Source: Nitrospirota bacterium (GTDB taxonomy: Bacteria; Nitrospirota; Thermodesulfovibrionia; Thermodesulfovibrionales; UBA6898). From it: a DNA stretch of 64,000 nucleotides. This document shows positions 27,353 through 36,614 of this stretch, piece by piece (the stretch's first letter is position 1; each line of letters opens with the position of its first letter). The stretch spans positions 1 through 64,000 of the forward strand of contig JACRLO010000021.1 in assembly GCA_016235245.1 (NCBI GenBank), read 5' to 3'. The position numbers were made by a program, and so were the translations under genes. The notes beneath the pieces are model-generated. The model searched no databases and was not told the origin of the DNA. It saw nothing but the letters and a program-made list of their open reading frames with translations.

Positions 27353-28803
27353 TGAGATGCGCGCTGGTCATACCATCATGGGTCCCTGAGGATATCTTTT
27401 CCTCAAAGACCGCGGCATCCCAGATCAACTACTGGCAGCCACTCGGAACGCTCTATGTTGCGGCAGTGCTGAGACAGGCCGGCCATGAGGTTATCTTTGT
27501 TAATGGTGCATTTACCCTGCATGAGCAGCTTTTGAGCGAAATCCGGGCATTCAAACCGGATTTTATCGGTATCTATTCAACTACCTTTGGCTGGAACAAG
27601 GCGAAAGCTGCGGCAGCTGACATCCGAAAGATGCTTGGAGATGTTTTTATCTGCGCCGGCGGCCCGTATCCGATTGCGGTTCAGGAGAACTGTCTTCAGG
27701 ATTCAGGCAATCTCTTTGATGCAATCGTCACAGGGGAGGGTGAGCAGACCTGCCTTGAGATGATCGAGAGACTTGAATCCGGCAAAGGATTTCAGGGAGT
27801 TTCAGGCGTAGCATATCGTGAAAAAGGAGAGATCGTTAAGAACCCGCCCCGACCGCTGATAGAAGATCTTGATGCGCTGCCTTTTCCAGCGCGAGACCTC
27901 CTTGGCGATTCGATGCTCTATATCCCACCCCCTGCGACGTACAAGAGAAAACCGGTGGCCGTGCTTATGACTTCGCGCGGCTGCAACAGGAAATGCATCT
28001 ATTGCTTTCAGATAGACAGACAGAGACAGCGGGGTATCAGGTTTCGCAGTGTTGACAGCGTGCTGAAAGAGATCGAGCATTGCCTTGCGCTCGGCTATAA
28101 GGAGATCAAATTTATTGACGACACGCTAGCCGCTGATTATGACAGGGCAATGCAGCTTGCGCAGGAGATAAAAAAACGGAAGCTCGACTTTACCTGGTTT
28201 GCCTCTGCCTGCGTAAATCAGGTGGACAAGCCGCTGCTCCAGGCGTTCAGAGATGCCGGCTGCTGGGCTATTCTTTTTGGCGCAGAAAGCGGTGTTCAGA
28301 AGAACCTCAACACCATCAGGAAGGGCACGACCCTTGACCAGATACGCAGGGCAGTAAAGGCCGCACAGGAAGTCGGCATCCGGGTGAGCACTCCCTTCAT
28401 GTTCGGCATTCCGGGGGAGACCTTTGAGGAGGGGCTCCAGACCATTGAATTTGCTCTTGACCTGAATCCTGACATTGCCAACTTTCATGCCATAACGCCC
28501 TTTCCCGGCACAGAACTTTATGACAACCTTGCCCAGTATGGTACGATCTCGGACGAGCTTTCAGACTTCACCTATCAGGGGGCAGCATTCATCCCCTTTA
28601 CCATGACCAGGGAAGAGATCCTGAAACTCCGCCAGCTCGCATTTAAGCGGTTTTATTCCCGCCCCTCATTTCTGTTTAAGCGACTGCTTGAATTGAGAAG
28701 TCCCCATGAACTCATGATTGCCCTCAAGAGCCTGAGAAGCCTCTTCCATCTCTGGACCAAAAGCGAACTTTTTGAAAAGAAGAAGCGTGATGTCTCTGCA
28801 TAG
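27352..28803 (+). CDS. B12-binding radical SAM protein
   Basis: A 483-residue enzyme with an N-terminal cobalamin-binding domain (about 1-170, including ICAGGPYPIAVQENCL and DAIVTGEGEQT) and a radical SAM core with CNRKCIYCF (Cys211, 215, 218). It belongs to the BchE/HpnR-like group, whose members do methylations or ring closures on lipids, pigments and other small molecules. The C-terminal ~100 residues have no motif I can name. The one-base overlap with the FAD gene indicates coupled translation. The specific product is unknown. Confidence 0.87.
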   Translation: MRCALVIPSWVPEDIFSSKTAASQINYWQPLGTLYVAAVLRQAGHEVIFVNGAFTLHEQLLSEIRAFKPDFIGIYSTTFGWNKAKAAAADIRKMLGDVFICAGGPYPIAVQENCLQDSGNLFDAIVTGEGEQTCLEMIERLESGKGFQGVSGVAYREKGEIVKNPPRPLIEDLDALPFPARDLLGDSMLYIPPPATYKRKPVAVLMTSRGCNRKCIYCFQIDRQRQRGIRFRSVDSVLKEIEHCLALGYKEIKFIDDTLAADYDRAMQLAQEIKKRKLDFTWFASACVNQVDKPLLQAFRDAGCWAILFGAESGVQKNLNTIRKGTTLDQIRRAVKAAQEVGIRVSTPFMFGIPGETFEEGLQTIEFALDLNPDIANFHAITPFPGTELYDNLAQYGTISDELSDFTYQGAAFIPFTMTREEILKLRQLAFKRFYSRPSFLFKRLLELRSPHELMIALKSLRSLFHLWTKSELFEKKKRDVSA

Positions 28804-28805
28804 CC

Positions 28806-29141
28806 TTAATTGCTGCGAAGGGTAAACAACGGTTCCTGGATCTTTTCTCCGTGGCAGATGGGGCACCTGCCCGGTTTTTTGAGCCGCTCCCTTTTCCTGA
28901 AGATAAAGCCGCATTTCGTGCATTCAGCCGGTATGACGGTAAGATGATGGCCGGTCTTATGTGTCGAACGTCCGATATGTTCAAGGTGTTCAGATACATC
29001 CTTCTCTGAAATATGGACCTCAGCCGATAGCTCCATTGCAGAGAGGGTCTGGTCCTTTAGCAAAGACAAAATCTCCTTTCTGATCGTCTCGTGCCGTTCA
29101 GCAGGGACCGGCGGCTCCTTGGGTTTCTGCTTCCTTACCAC
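28806..29141 (-). CDS. HTH/zinc-ribbon transcription regulator
   Basis: A 111-residue protein joining a winged-helix segment (about 20-60, ISEKDVSEHLEHIGRS) to a C-terminal zinc ribbon with Cys74-x2-Cys77 and Cys93-x2-Cys96. Proteins with this layout are known in archaea and anaerobes as putative regulators, sometimes near redox genes. It starts inside the end of the nitroreductase gene (7-base overlap), so the two share a transcript and it may sense a condition related to that flavoprotein. It converges on the radical SAM gene with two bases between stops. Confidence 0.75.
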   Translation of the reverse strand: MVRKQKPKEPPVPAERHETIRKEILSLLKDQTLSAMELSAEVHISEKDVSEHLEHIGRSTHKTGHHLTVIPAECTKCGFIFRKRERLKKPGRCPICHGEKIQEPLFTLRSN

Positions 29142-29647
29142 GTGTTGTTATGAATACGCGACTGATTGTACCGGTCAGACCGGGGTGGTTTTTCTTCAGC
29201 CGGATGGCCGATTGGGATCAAGGCAAAGGGTATCACCTGCTCAGGGATGCCGAAAAGTTTGCGGAACCCGGTAACGCGATCTTCCCTGGGGTACACCCCT
29301 ACCCATACTCCTCCAAGCCCGACTGCATGGATTGCCAGAAGAAGGTTCTCCGTGGCCGCCGCACAGTCCTGAACCCAGTATCCGACATGTTTTTCGAGTG
29401 ACGGATCTCCGCAGACAAGGATTGCCATCGATGATTCCCGGCACATGAGGGAATGGGGGTGCAGAGAAGGTATCTGGTCTAACAGTTTTCTGTCGTTTAT
29501 GACGATAAAATGCCAGGGCTGCTGGTTGCCTGCTGACGGTGCGCTCATGGCGGCCTCAAGTATGTCATGCAAGGCCTGTCCTGAAACCGCTTCTGTGGTA
29601 TATTTGCGAATGCTCCTGCGTGAATAGAGTATCTCCATAGCGCTCAT
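29135..29647 (-). CDS. Nitroreductase-family flavoprotein
   Basis: A 170-residue FMN-binding NAD(P)H oxidoreductase. Family landmarks are SRRSIRKYTTEAV at the N-terminus, AAMSAPSAGNQQPWHFIV and the C-terminal GHPAEEKPPRSDR. The ATG at 29647 has AGGAGG six bases upstream; the frame remains open beyond but without support. Natural substrates of this family are rarely known. It is the first gene of a two-gene unit with the HTH/zinc-ribbon protein. Confidence 0.9.
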   Translation of the reverse strand: MSAMEILYSRRSIRKYTTEAVSGQALHDILEAAMSAPSAGNQQPWHFIVINDRKLLDQIPSLHPHSLMCRESSMAILVCGDPSLEKHVGYWVQDCAAATENLLLAIHAVGLGGVWVGVYPREDRVTGFRKLFGIPEQVIPFALIPIGHPAEEKPPRSDRYNQSRIHNNTW

Positions 29648-29747
29648 GATAGGCCTCCTGACCATGATTTTCGATATGCTTTCAGTATAGCAAAAGAGTA
29701 TCTGGTTTGCCCTGGCCGGGCATGGAAATAGACCGCTCATAATTGGT

Positions 29748-30887
29748 ATGCTTACATCTATGCGAAAAGAACTGCTCATCAACAAAAAACGTCTGATCTG
29801 CACCTTCATGGACCTTATCAATATCAACTCTCCATCCTTTGAAGAGGGACGCATTGGCGACCACCTTGAAGACGCATTTCGTGGCCTTGGATTCAGGGTA
29901 ACCAGGCAGAGCTATGACAGATCGTTCAATATTATAGCCTTCAAGAAAGGCAGTCTGAAAAAAGCTGCACCGCTTCTGCTCAGCGCACATATGGATACAA
30001 TCGAGCCGACAGAGGGCATACGCTATGCGATAAAGGGAAATGTCATAAGGTCTGTCGGCGAAACAGTCCTTGGCGCAGACGACAAAAGCGCCATAGCCCA
30101 GATTCTCGAGGCAATGACAGTGATGAAGAAGCAGGATATCCCTCATGGTGATATCGAGGTTGTCCTGACTTCAGCAGAAGAGAAGGGACTCTTTGGCGCC
30201 AAGGGCCTTGATTTCAGAAAAATAAAAAGCAGATTTGCCCTTGTGCTCGACTCAGGCGGTCCGGTCGGCAGGATCGTTGTTTCTGCTCCGACGCAGATCA
30301 GTTATGAGATGCGGGTTGTAGGGAGGCCTGCGCATGCCGGTATCGAGCCGGAGAGAGGCATCAACGCCATACGAGTTGCCGCGGAGATCATTGCGGCAGT
30401 CCCTGACGGAAGAATTGATTCAGTGACAACTGCGAATATCGGGTTAATCCGGGGAGGCACTGCGACGAATGTTGTCCCCAAAGAGGTCCTGATCCATGGT
30501 GAAGTGAGAAGCCATGATTCCGGTGCGCTGCGAACGGTCAAGAACGCTATCTTCGATTCGGCAAAAAACATTGCAAAAAAGAGAAGTGCAAAGGTGCATA
30601 TCAAAGCCCGCGAAGAATACCGGACATTCAGGATCAGCGAAAAGGAGCCTTTCCTTGCCTTTATGGATTCGATATTCCTGAAGTCAGGGATAGAGCCGGA
30701 GCATACGGCGACCGGCGGCGGCTCTGACGCCAATATCTTTAATCAGCACGGGATCGTAACTCTCAACCTTTCCACCGGTATGCAGAAGGTCCACTCCCAC
30801 GATGAATTTATCCATATCGACGACCTTCTGAACGGAAGCATTGTTGTTGCTGCTGCGGTCAGAGATTTCGTCGAGTTCAGGAAATAG
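29748..30887 (+). CDS. M20-family metallopeptidase (PepT-like)
   Basis: A 379-residue zinc aminopeptidase of the tripeptidase group. Metal-binding motifs are SAHMDTIEP, LGADDKSA and the catalytic TSAEEKGLFG pair of glutamates; the inserted dimerisation domain lies around 175-280. C-terminal HSHDEFIHIDD completes the site. The start is uncertain: ATG 29748 or 29760; neither has a good ribosome site, and a CATAAT box at 29738-29743 sits so close that 29760 could be right. It probably acts in the cytoplasm on small peptides, as does the M3 peptidase next door. Confidence 0.88.
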   Translation: MLTSMRKELLINKKRLICTFMDLININSPSFEEGRIGDHLEDAFRGLGFRVTRQSYDRSFNIIAFKKGSLKKAAPLLLSAHMDTIEPTEGIRYAIKGNVIRSVGETVLGADDKSAIAQILEAMTVMKKQDIPHGDIEVVLTSAEEKGLFGAKGLDFRKIKSRFALVLDSGGPVGRIVVSAPTQISYEMRVVGRPAHAGIEPERGINAIRVAAEIIAAVPDGRIDSVTTANIGLIRGGTATNVVPKEVLIHGEVRSHDSGALRTVKNAIFDSAKNIAKKRSAKVHIKAREEYRTFRISEKEPFLAFMDSIFLKSGIEPEHTATGGGSDANIFNQHGIVTLNLSTGMQKVHSHDEFIHIDDLLNGSIVVAAAVRDFVEFRK

Positions 30888-30932
30888 CTGCGAATACCCG
30901 CCCGTTACGTCCGCTGATATGATAAGGAGATA

Positions 30933-32771
30933 ATGATGAGAAAAATGAATGATAAAGAGCCGCAGGGCAAAAACGTCGTCTGGAACCTGAAGCATCTTTT
31001 TCTGGGCGACGATGATCCGCGCATTGAAGAGCAGAAGAGGCTGATCAAGAAGAAGAGTTATGCGTTTATCAATAAGTGGAAAGGGCGCAGGGATTACCTG
31101 AAAGACCCTGCCGTGCTTAAAGAGGCGCTGGATGAGTATGAGCGCTGGATGAGGAATTACGGTTCAGACGGCAATCCTGGCTATTATTTCTGGCTCAGAA
31201 ACCAGATCGATCGAAATAATACTGACCTCAAGGCACAGCTCAACAAGATCGAAGAATTCAGCAGGAATATCGGCAATGATATTCAGTTTTTCCACCTCAG
31301 AATCGCAAAGATACCCCGCTCCCTGCAGAAGAAATTCCTTGCATATAAGGGTCTCCGCACATATCGTCATTACCTCGACCGTATTTTTGCAGAGTCCCAG
31401 TATATGCTCTCCGAACCGGAAGAGAAGATCATGAACCTCAAATCCTCCACTTCTTACGGCAACTGGGTAAGAATGACGTCCGACTTTCTCTCCCGTGAGG
31501 AGCGCAAGGTCCTGCTTGAAGACGGCAGTTATGCCGCAAAACCCCTTCCGGATATCTCAAGCCTGACGAAAAGCAGAAACAGGAAAGTGCGTGATACTGC
31601 TGCAAAGGCGTTCAATGATATCATGAGCTGCAACGTCGATATCGCAGAGGTCGAGATCAACTCCGTGCTTGCGAACAAGAAAGTTGACGATGAACTGAGA
31701 GGGGTCCCCCGGCCGGATCTGCTTAGGCATATCAGCGATGACATGGAGAGTGAGACGGTCGATGCGCTGATACGGGCTGTTTCCGGGCGCTATGATATCT
31801 CCCGCCGCTTTTATGAACTGAAGGCCGAACTCATGGGTGTAAGGGTCCTGAAATATCATGAGAGAAATGTTGAATACGGCTCGATAGAGACGAAATATCC
31901 GTATGACAGATCAGTGAAACTTACCAGAAAGGTCTTTGCCGGTCTTGATCCGCAGTTTGCCGATATTTTTGACGGGTTTCTCGGCAGCGGGCAGTTCGAC
32001 GTGTATCCGAGAAAGGGCAAGGGCAGCGGCGCCTTCTGTGTGCATCATCTTATATCCCAGCCGACCTATATCCTTCTGAACCACACGGGTATTCTCTCTG
32101 ATGTGCTGACGCTTGCTCATGAGCTTGGCCATGGTATCAATAATGAGCTGATCCGGCAGAAGCATCATGCACTGAACTTCGGCACGCCTACTTCGACTGC
32201 GGAAGTTGCCAGCACCTTTATGGAAGACTTTGTCTTGAAGGAGATCCTGCGGCAGGCTGATGACGAACTCAGACTGAGCATCATGATGATGAAACTCAAC
32301 GATGAAGTCTCAACCATCTGCAGGCAGGTTGCCTGCTACCAATTCGAGCAGGAGCTTCACCTTATCTTTAGAGCGAAGGGCTACCTTTCGAAGCTTGAGA
32401 TCGGCAAGCTCTTCCAGAAGCATATGGCGGCTTATATGGGCGATGCAGTTGAGCAGTCAGCAGGATCCGAGAACTGGTGGGTCTACTGGAGTCATATTCG
32501 CCAGTTCTTTTATGTGTATTCCTACGCCGGCGGGCTCCTTATCTCAAAGTCGCTTCAGAACTCTGTTCAGGGGGACCCGAAGTTCATTACGAAGGTAAAG
32601 GAATTTCTGTCCGCAGGTCTTTCGGACAGCCCGAAGAATATATTCATGAAGATGGGCATTGATATCACAGACCGCGGGTTCTGGGATAAAGGACTGGATG
32701 AGATTGAAGTCCTGCTTCAGGAGACAAGGGAATTAGCATTGAAACTGAAGAAGATCAGAAAGAAACGATAA
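30933..32771 (+). CDS. M3-family oligoendopeptidase
   Basis: A 612-residue zinc peptidase of the oligoendopeptidase F kind. The HELGH zinc motif is at 396-400 and the third ligand Glu lies in the STAEVASTFMED segment about 25 residues later. No signal peptide is present, so the protein is cytoplasmic. AAGGAG precedes the ATG by six bases, and the gene follows the M20 peptidase by 45 bases, suggesting a peptide-turnover pair. The N-terminal ~120 residues are rich in charged helices. Confidence 0.9.
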   Translation: MMRKMNDKEPQGKNVVWNLKHLFLGDDDPRIEEQKRLIKKKSYAFINKWKGRRDYLKDPAVLKEALDEYERWMRNYGSDGNPGYYFWLRNQIDRNNTDLKAQLNKIEEFSRNIGNDIQFFHLRIAKIPRSLQKKFLAYKGLRTYRHYLDRIFAESQYMLSEPEEKIMNLKSSTSYGNWVRMTSDFLSREERKVLLEDGSYAAKPLPDISSLTKSRNRKVRDTAAKAFNDIMSCNVDIAEVEINSVLANKKVDDELRGVPRPDLLRHISDDMESETVDALIRAVSGRYDISRRFYELKAELMGVRVLKYHERNVEYGSIETKYPYDRSVKLTRKVFAGLDPQFADIFDGFLGSGQFDVYPRKGKGSGAFCVHHLISQPTYILLNHTGILSDVLTLAHELGHGINNELIRQKHHALNFGTPTSTAEVASTFMEDFVLKEILRQADDELRLSIMMMKLNDEVSTICRQVACYQFEQELHLIFRAKGYLSKLEIGKLFQKHMAAYMGDAVEQSAGSENWWVYWSHIRQFFYVYSYAGGLLISKSLQNSVQGDPKFITKVKEFLSAGLSDSPKNIFMKMGIDITDRGFWDKGLDEIEVLLQETRELALKLKKIRKKR

Positions 32772-32804
32772 TGCTTGCTGCGGTCGGAGCGTCTGACGTC
32801 TGCG

Positions 32805-33110
32805 CTATTTAAGGACGATATGGAAGCCGATTACCGTACGGAAATCCTTGCTGGTCTTCTTTGTCGGGTCCTGCCGGCTTGGCGCTGTGCAATCCATATA
32901 GGTGCTGAGACCATCACCGACAGGGATGCTGAATTCCCGTGCGGTGTTTACTGATTGGGCTTTATTCATCATGAGTCCGGTTGCTTTAAGATTGATGGCG
33001 GATGCAAGGTCTTTCGTTGAATCGTCAGCCATTGCAGCGGATGCAAGAAAAAGAGACAGGACGGTAAAAACCAGGAGGGATACGTATCTCAGAAGGGTAA
33101 TGGTATTCAC
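32805..33110 (-). CDS. Small exported protein of unknown function
   Basis: A 101-residue protein with a clear signal peptide: a hydrophobic core (about residues 10-24) and a likely cleavage after SAAMA at residue 28. The mature part of about 73 residues has a single cysteine (YMDCTAPS) and no motif I recognise. It starts with GTG, and no Shine-Dalgarno is visible. The divergent region 33111-33220 is AT-rich and must hold promoters for this gene and the ferredoxin-like gene. Support is the signal peptide and lack of any competing frame. Confidence 0.6.
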   Translation of the reverse strand: MNTITLLRYVSLLVFTVLSLFLASAAMADDSTKDLASAINLKATGLMMNKAQSVNTAREFSIPVGDGLSTYMDCTAPSRQDPTKKTSKDFRTVIGFHIVLK

Positions 33111-33220
33111 GACTTTTTTATGTTATCACAATGTTCGTGAAAACACCGTTAAATTTTCTTCATTTTTAATAGTATCTTGGAACTATTCAATCATAAACAA
33201 ATATTGTCAGGAGCATAAAG

Positions 33221-33898
33221 ATGTGTGAATTCTGCACAAAGCACGGAGAAGGAAAGATCTGGTATAAGAATGCGGCAAACTATGGACAGGATCTCCTGTC
33301 TGACCTCAACCGCCGTAACTATATAGAGACTTTCTTGCTGCCGATCGAGGAGATCCGCGAACTGGTGCGGAAGGCCAGGACCGTGGTCCGCATGCCCTGT
33401 GCCTGCCGCTGGGATATCGAAAAAAAAGAAGTCCGCTGCTGTTATGCGATCAGCTATGGCCCTGAGCCCTGGTATAACGCCATAGATATGAGCTACTTTG
33501 GCACTGCACCAGATCAGGGTCTTGAATCCCTGAACGCTGACCTTGCGCTAAGGCAGATGGAGGAGATGGAAGAGCAGGGGGCGATCCATACCATCTGGAC
33601 CATGATGACGCCTTTTATCGGTGCCATCTGCAACTGCTCCGCAGAGGGCTGTCTTGCCATGACAACCCTCTCAAAAATTCATGTCGAGACCATGGCTCGG
33701 GCTGAATATGCGGCACGGGTCGATGAAACGATCTGCAGCGGATGTGGTCTCTGTGATACGGTCTGTCACTTTGACGCTATCGACAGTATTGAGGTGAGCG
33801 GAAGGTCGGTCAGCCGCATTGACAAGGGAAAATGTTTCGGCTGCGGAATATGCCGCAGGTCCTGCAGTCTGAATGCTATCTCGCTGGAATTAAGGTAA
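33221..33898 (+). CDS. Cys-rich protein with two C-terminal 4Fe-4S ferredoxin motifs
   Basis: A 225-residue soluble iron-sulfur protein. The C-terminal third carries two [4Fe-4S] motifs, CSGCGLCDTVC near 171 and CFGCGICRRSC near 207, although both lack the usual trailing CP. The N-terminal two thirds have further cysteine groups: MCEFC, MPCACRW, RCCYA and ICNCSAEGC, enough for at least one more cluster or metal site. AGGAG lies seven bases before the ATG. I cannot name its partner; a small electron carrier or sensor for an anaerobic oxidoreductase encoded elsewhere is likely. Confidence 0.8.
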   Translation: MCEFCTKHGEGKIWYKNAANYGQDLLSDLNRRNYIETFLLPIEEIRELVRKARTVVRMPCACRWDIEKKEVRCCYAISYGPEPWYNAIDMSYFGTAPDQGLESLNADLALRQMEEMEEQGAIHTIWTMMTPFIGAICNCSAEGCLAMTTLSKIHVETMARAEYAARVDETICSGCGLCDTVCHFDAIDSIEVSGRSVSRIDKGKCFGCGICRRSCSLNAISLELR

Positions 33899-33915
33899 CG
33901 GCAGAGCGTTCCGGC

Positions 33916-35949
33916 TTATTGCCAAAAACGCTTCTTTTTCAGGATCTGAAAGAGGTTGCTGTAGTCATCGGTCCAGACGCGCATCGCAGGATCTGATTTC
34001 AGCGTTCCTGCAGCCTTGGCAATTTCAGGAGATTTCAGCGGCGCTGAGGTCATCAAAACCCAGTCTGAAGAATAGATCTCCTCAGTTTCGTCTTCCGTGC
34101 TGCTGATCATGACCGCCTGCTTGCCAAGTGCGCTGCCGAGTTTTTCGACAACCGGTTCCAGATTAAGGTGGGCATTGGAAATGTGCAGCGCAAGGACTCC
34201 ATCGGGCCCGAGGTGGCGGAAATAAAGCTCAAGCGCCTGTGTGGTAAGCAGATGGGCGGGAATGGAGTCTCCGGAGAACGCATCTACTACCAGCAGGTCA
34301 TATATCCGGTCCTTTTCCTGCTCAAGAGAAAGACGGGCGTCTCCAAGAATAATCTCTGCAGTGCCGCGGCAATCCGACAGATAGGTAAACTCTTCCCTGG
34401 CGAGCTTCTCGACAAGGGGATTGATCTCATAAAAGCGGAAGAGGTCGCCAGGTTCGGCGTATGCTGCCAGAGTTCCGGCGCCGAGGCCTACAACACCGAC
34501 CTGCAGCGAAGGTTTTCTGAGATGCTTTATCGCCATGCCGACACCGGATTCCGGAGCGTAATAGGCTATCGGATCACGCCGCCACTCAGGATCGATGAAC
34601 TGAACTCCGTGGGTAATCGAGCCATGGACAAGTCTTCGGGTCTCGATCTCCTCTCCTTTGTCGTATTCGTTGACGCGCAGCATGCCGTAGAAATTTCTGA
34701 CCATGGCCCGGGCGGTCTGCTGGTAGGTATAGACATAGTAGCCGCAGGCGAGTATGACCCCAACCACCAGAAGGGTGCCTGCCACATTGTACCACCTTCT
34801 CCGGATATGAACGATAAAGAGAAGGATCGCGCAGGCAGCAAGTGAAGCCGGCAGTTCATAATATCCTGAAAAGAGCGTGGGGGCTGCAAGACCTACGATA
34901 AGGCCTCCCAGTGCACCGCCGGCTGACAGCATGAGGTAGAACGAGGTAAGAAACCGTGAATGGGGCTTCCGCTTTACCAGTTCGCCATGACAGAACATAC
35001 AGCAGGCGAAGAGTCCGGCGGAAAACGAGATGATGACCAGCATCAGGCTCATCCTGGCATTCCAGTTGACCAGTCCGTATGCCATTACCCCTAATGCCAT
35101 GGCAATGATCCAGAGATACGCGTTTCTGCTGTACAGGTTCTCATAATCAAAACAGAGAATAAAGCTCAGGAGATAAAGACTTAGCGGCAGTATCCAGAGA
35201 AACGGGATAGAAGTGACATTCTGCGTGAGATGATTGGTCACAGCAAGGAGCATGGTCGAGGCGCAGGCGGCAAGGGCAAGCCAGAGCAGTTTTTCCGTAA
35301 AGGACGGAGACTGGCATTCGGGATGGTCTGTTGCAGACTGTTCGCTGACCGAACAGATATCATCTGCCCTTACATGCCTGCTGATCCAAGCCGTGGCGAT
35401 GGCAATAATCACAAATACGGCATATGCCGACGACCAGCCGGTTGACTGCTGCCTGATCGTAATTGTCGGTTCAACAAGAAAAGGATAGACAAGCAGTCCC
35501 AGCAGTGATGCCAGGTTGGAAAGGGCAAAGAGGCGATAGGGCAGCGCTGTCTTATATTTTCTGCTGTACCAGGCCTGAAGAAGCGGGCTTGTCGTGGAGA
35601 GCAGGAAATACGGGAGTCCGACAGAGACGGTCAGCAGGCCAAGGATGCGCAGAATCGGAGCTTCACTGCCCGTCGGCTTCCAGCCGGAAGCAGGAACAAT
35701 GGGCAATATAAGAAGGCTTGTGCAGAGCAGAACTGCATGAGTCAGCATCTGGAGCCTGGGCTTCAGATAACGCACGAGGATGTGTGCATAGATATAACCT
35801 GCCAGCAGCCAGGTCTGAAAAAATAGCATACAGGTGATCCAGACTGCGGCAGAGCCACCAAACCAGGGGAGGATCATCTTGGCGATCATCGGCTGTATCT
35901 GGAAGAGCAGAAAAGCACCAATAAATATTGTTCCGGCATACATAAGCAT
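33916..35949 (-). CDS. Fused membrane protein/spermidine-synthase-like methyltransferase-fold protein
   Basis: About 677 residues. The first ~430 form a set of roughly 12 membrane helices, beginning with a conserved FLLFQIQPMIAKMILPWFGG segment. The soluble C-terminal domain has the spermidine-synthase nucleotide fold (VGVVGLGAGTLAAY and DLLVVDAFSGDSIPAHL). Such fusions are widespread in anaerobes; the catalytic substrate is unproven and polyamine synthesis should not be assumed. The start could be ATG 35949 or 35943; an AGGTG lies just before them. The frame is open to TTG 35979. Confidence 0.82.
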   Translation of the reverse strand: MLMYAGTIFIGAFLLFQIQPMIAKMILPWFGGSAAVWITCMLFFQTWLLAGYIYAHILVRYLKPRLQMLTHAVLLCTSLLILPIVPASGWKPTGSEAPILRILGLLTVSVGLPYFLLSTTSPLLQAWYSRKYKTALPYRLFALSNLASLLGLLVYPFLVEPTITIRQQSTGWSSAYAVFVIIAIATAWISRHVRADDICSVSEQSATDHPECQSPSFTEKLLWLALAACASTMLLAVTNHLTQNVTSIPFLWILPLSLYLLSFILCFDYENLYSRNAYLWIIAMALGVMAYGLVNWNARMSLMLVIISFSAGLFACCMFCHGELVKRKPHSRFLTSFYLMLSAGGALGGLIVGLAAPTLFSGYYELPASLAACAILLFIVHIRRRWYNVAGTLLVVGVILACGYYVYTYQQTARAMVRNFYGMLRVNEYDKGEEIETRRLVHGSITHGVQFIDPEWRRDPIAYYAPESGVGMAIKHLRKPSLQVGVVGLGAGTLAAYAEPGDLFRFYEINPLVEKLAREEFTYLSDCRGTAEIILGDARLSLEQEKDRIYDLLVVDAFSGDSIPAHLLTTQALELYFRHLGPDGVLALHISNAHLNLEPVVEKLGSALGKQAVMISSTEDETEEIYSSDWVLMTSAPLKSPEIAKAAGTLKSDPAMRVWTDDYSNLFQILKKKRFWQ

Positions 35950-36043
35950 GGCACCTATATTATACGAAGTGAATACCAAACGCTAACTTCGCAGAGCGCT
36001 GCCGCACAAATCAATGGCTAAACCGCACAACTGATGGGGTGAC

Positions 36044-36433
36044 CTAGCGGTCTAATATTTCGCGGACTTTACGGAGGAGGTCTATGGGAGACAGAGGTTT
36101 CATGATAAAATCGAGATGAGAGTCCAGAAGGGTCTCTTTATTTATAATGTCCGCAGTATAGCCGCTTGCAAACAGCGCACGAATATCCGGGTTGAGCGCT
36201 TTTATGTCGTCATAGGCTTCCTTGCCGTTTTTGACCGGCATCAGCATATCGAGGATCACCAGCCGTATTGCATCGTTATTGGCCCTGAATTTCTCGATGG
36301 CATCAGCACCGTCTTCAGCAAGAATCACTGTATAGCCAAACTCAGACAAAACAGTGCTGGCCAGCCTTCTGAGAGCTTCGTCATCCTCGGCAACTAATAT
36401 GGTTTCGCAGCCGCCCTTGGGCAAATCATTCAT
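36044..36433 (-). CDS. Stand-alone response-regulator receiver protein
   Basis: A 129-residue receiver domain with no output domain. The acidic pair is in VAEDDEALRR, the phosphorylated Asp is residue 62 in ILDMLMP, and the conserved Lys is in FIMKPLSP. The opening GGCETILVAEDDE is typical of receiver domains at the end of hybrid histidine kinases, so this may be a detached receiver working with a kinase elsewhere. It ends with stop 36044 and stands alone between two minus-strand transcripts. Confidence 0.9.
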   Translation of the reverse strand: MNDLPKGGCETILVAEDDEALRRLASTVLSEFGYTVILAEDGADAIEKFRANNDAIRLVILDMLMPVKNGKEAYDDIKALNPDIRALFASGYTADIINKETLLDSHLDFIMKPLSPIDLLRKVREILDR

Positions 36434-36555
36434 TGATCAGCAACTTCCCTTATGGAGAATTGATGGTTTACGACAAAACAGATCGTATCTCTGAGAACTG
36501 AATCATTTTACTGCTCTAAGCAGCATTATCTCAAGCAGACTGAGCAGGATTCCCC

Positions 36556-36595
36556 AAAAAAAAAGAGCCCCCTGCAGAATTCAGGGGGCTCTTTT
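36556..36595 (-). terminator. Intrinsic terminator of fhs
   Basis: AAAAGAGCCCCCTG (36561-36574) and CAGGGGGCTCTTTT (36582-36595) pair perfectly over 14 bases with a 7-base loop. Read on the minus strand the stem is followed by a T-run (plus-strand A-run from 36556), just after the fhs stop at 36615. Confidence 0.92.
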
Positions 36596-36614
36596 AAAAA
36601 ATAAGGAAAGGTAT

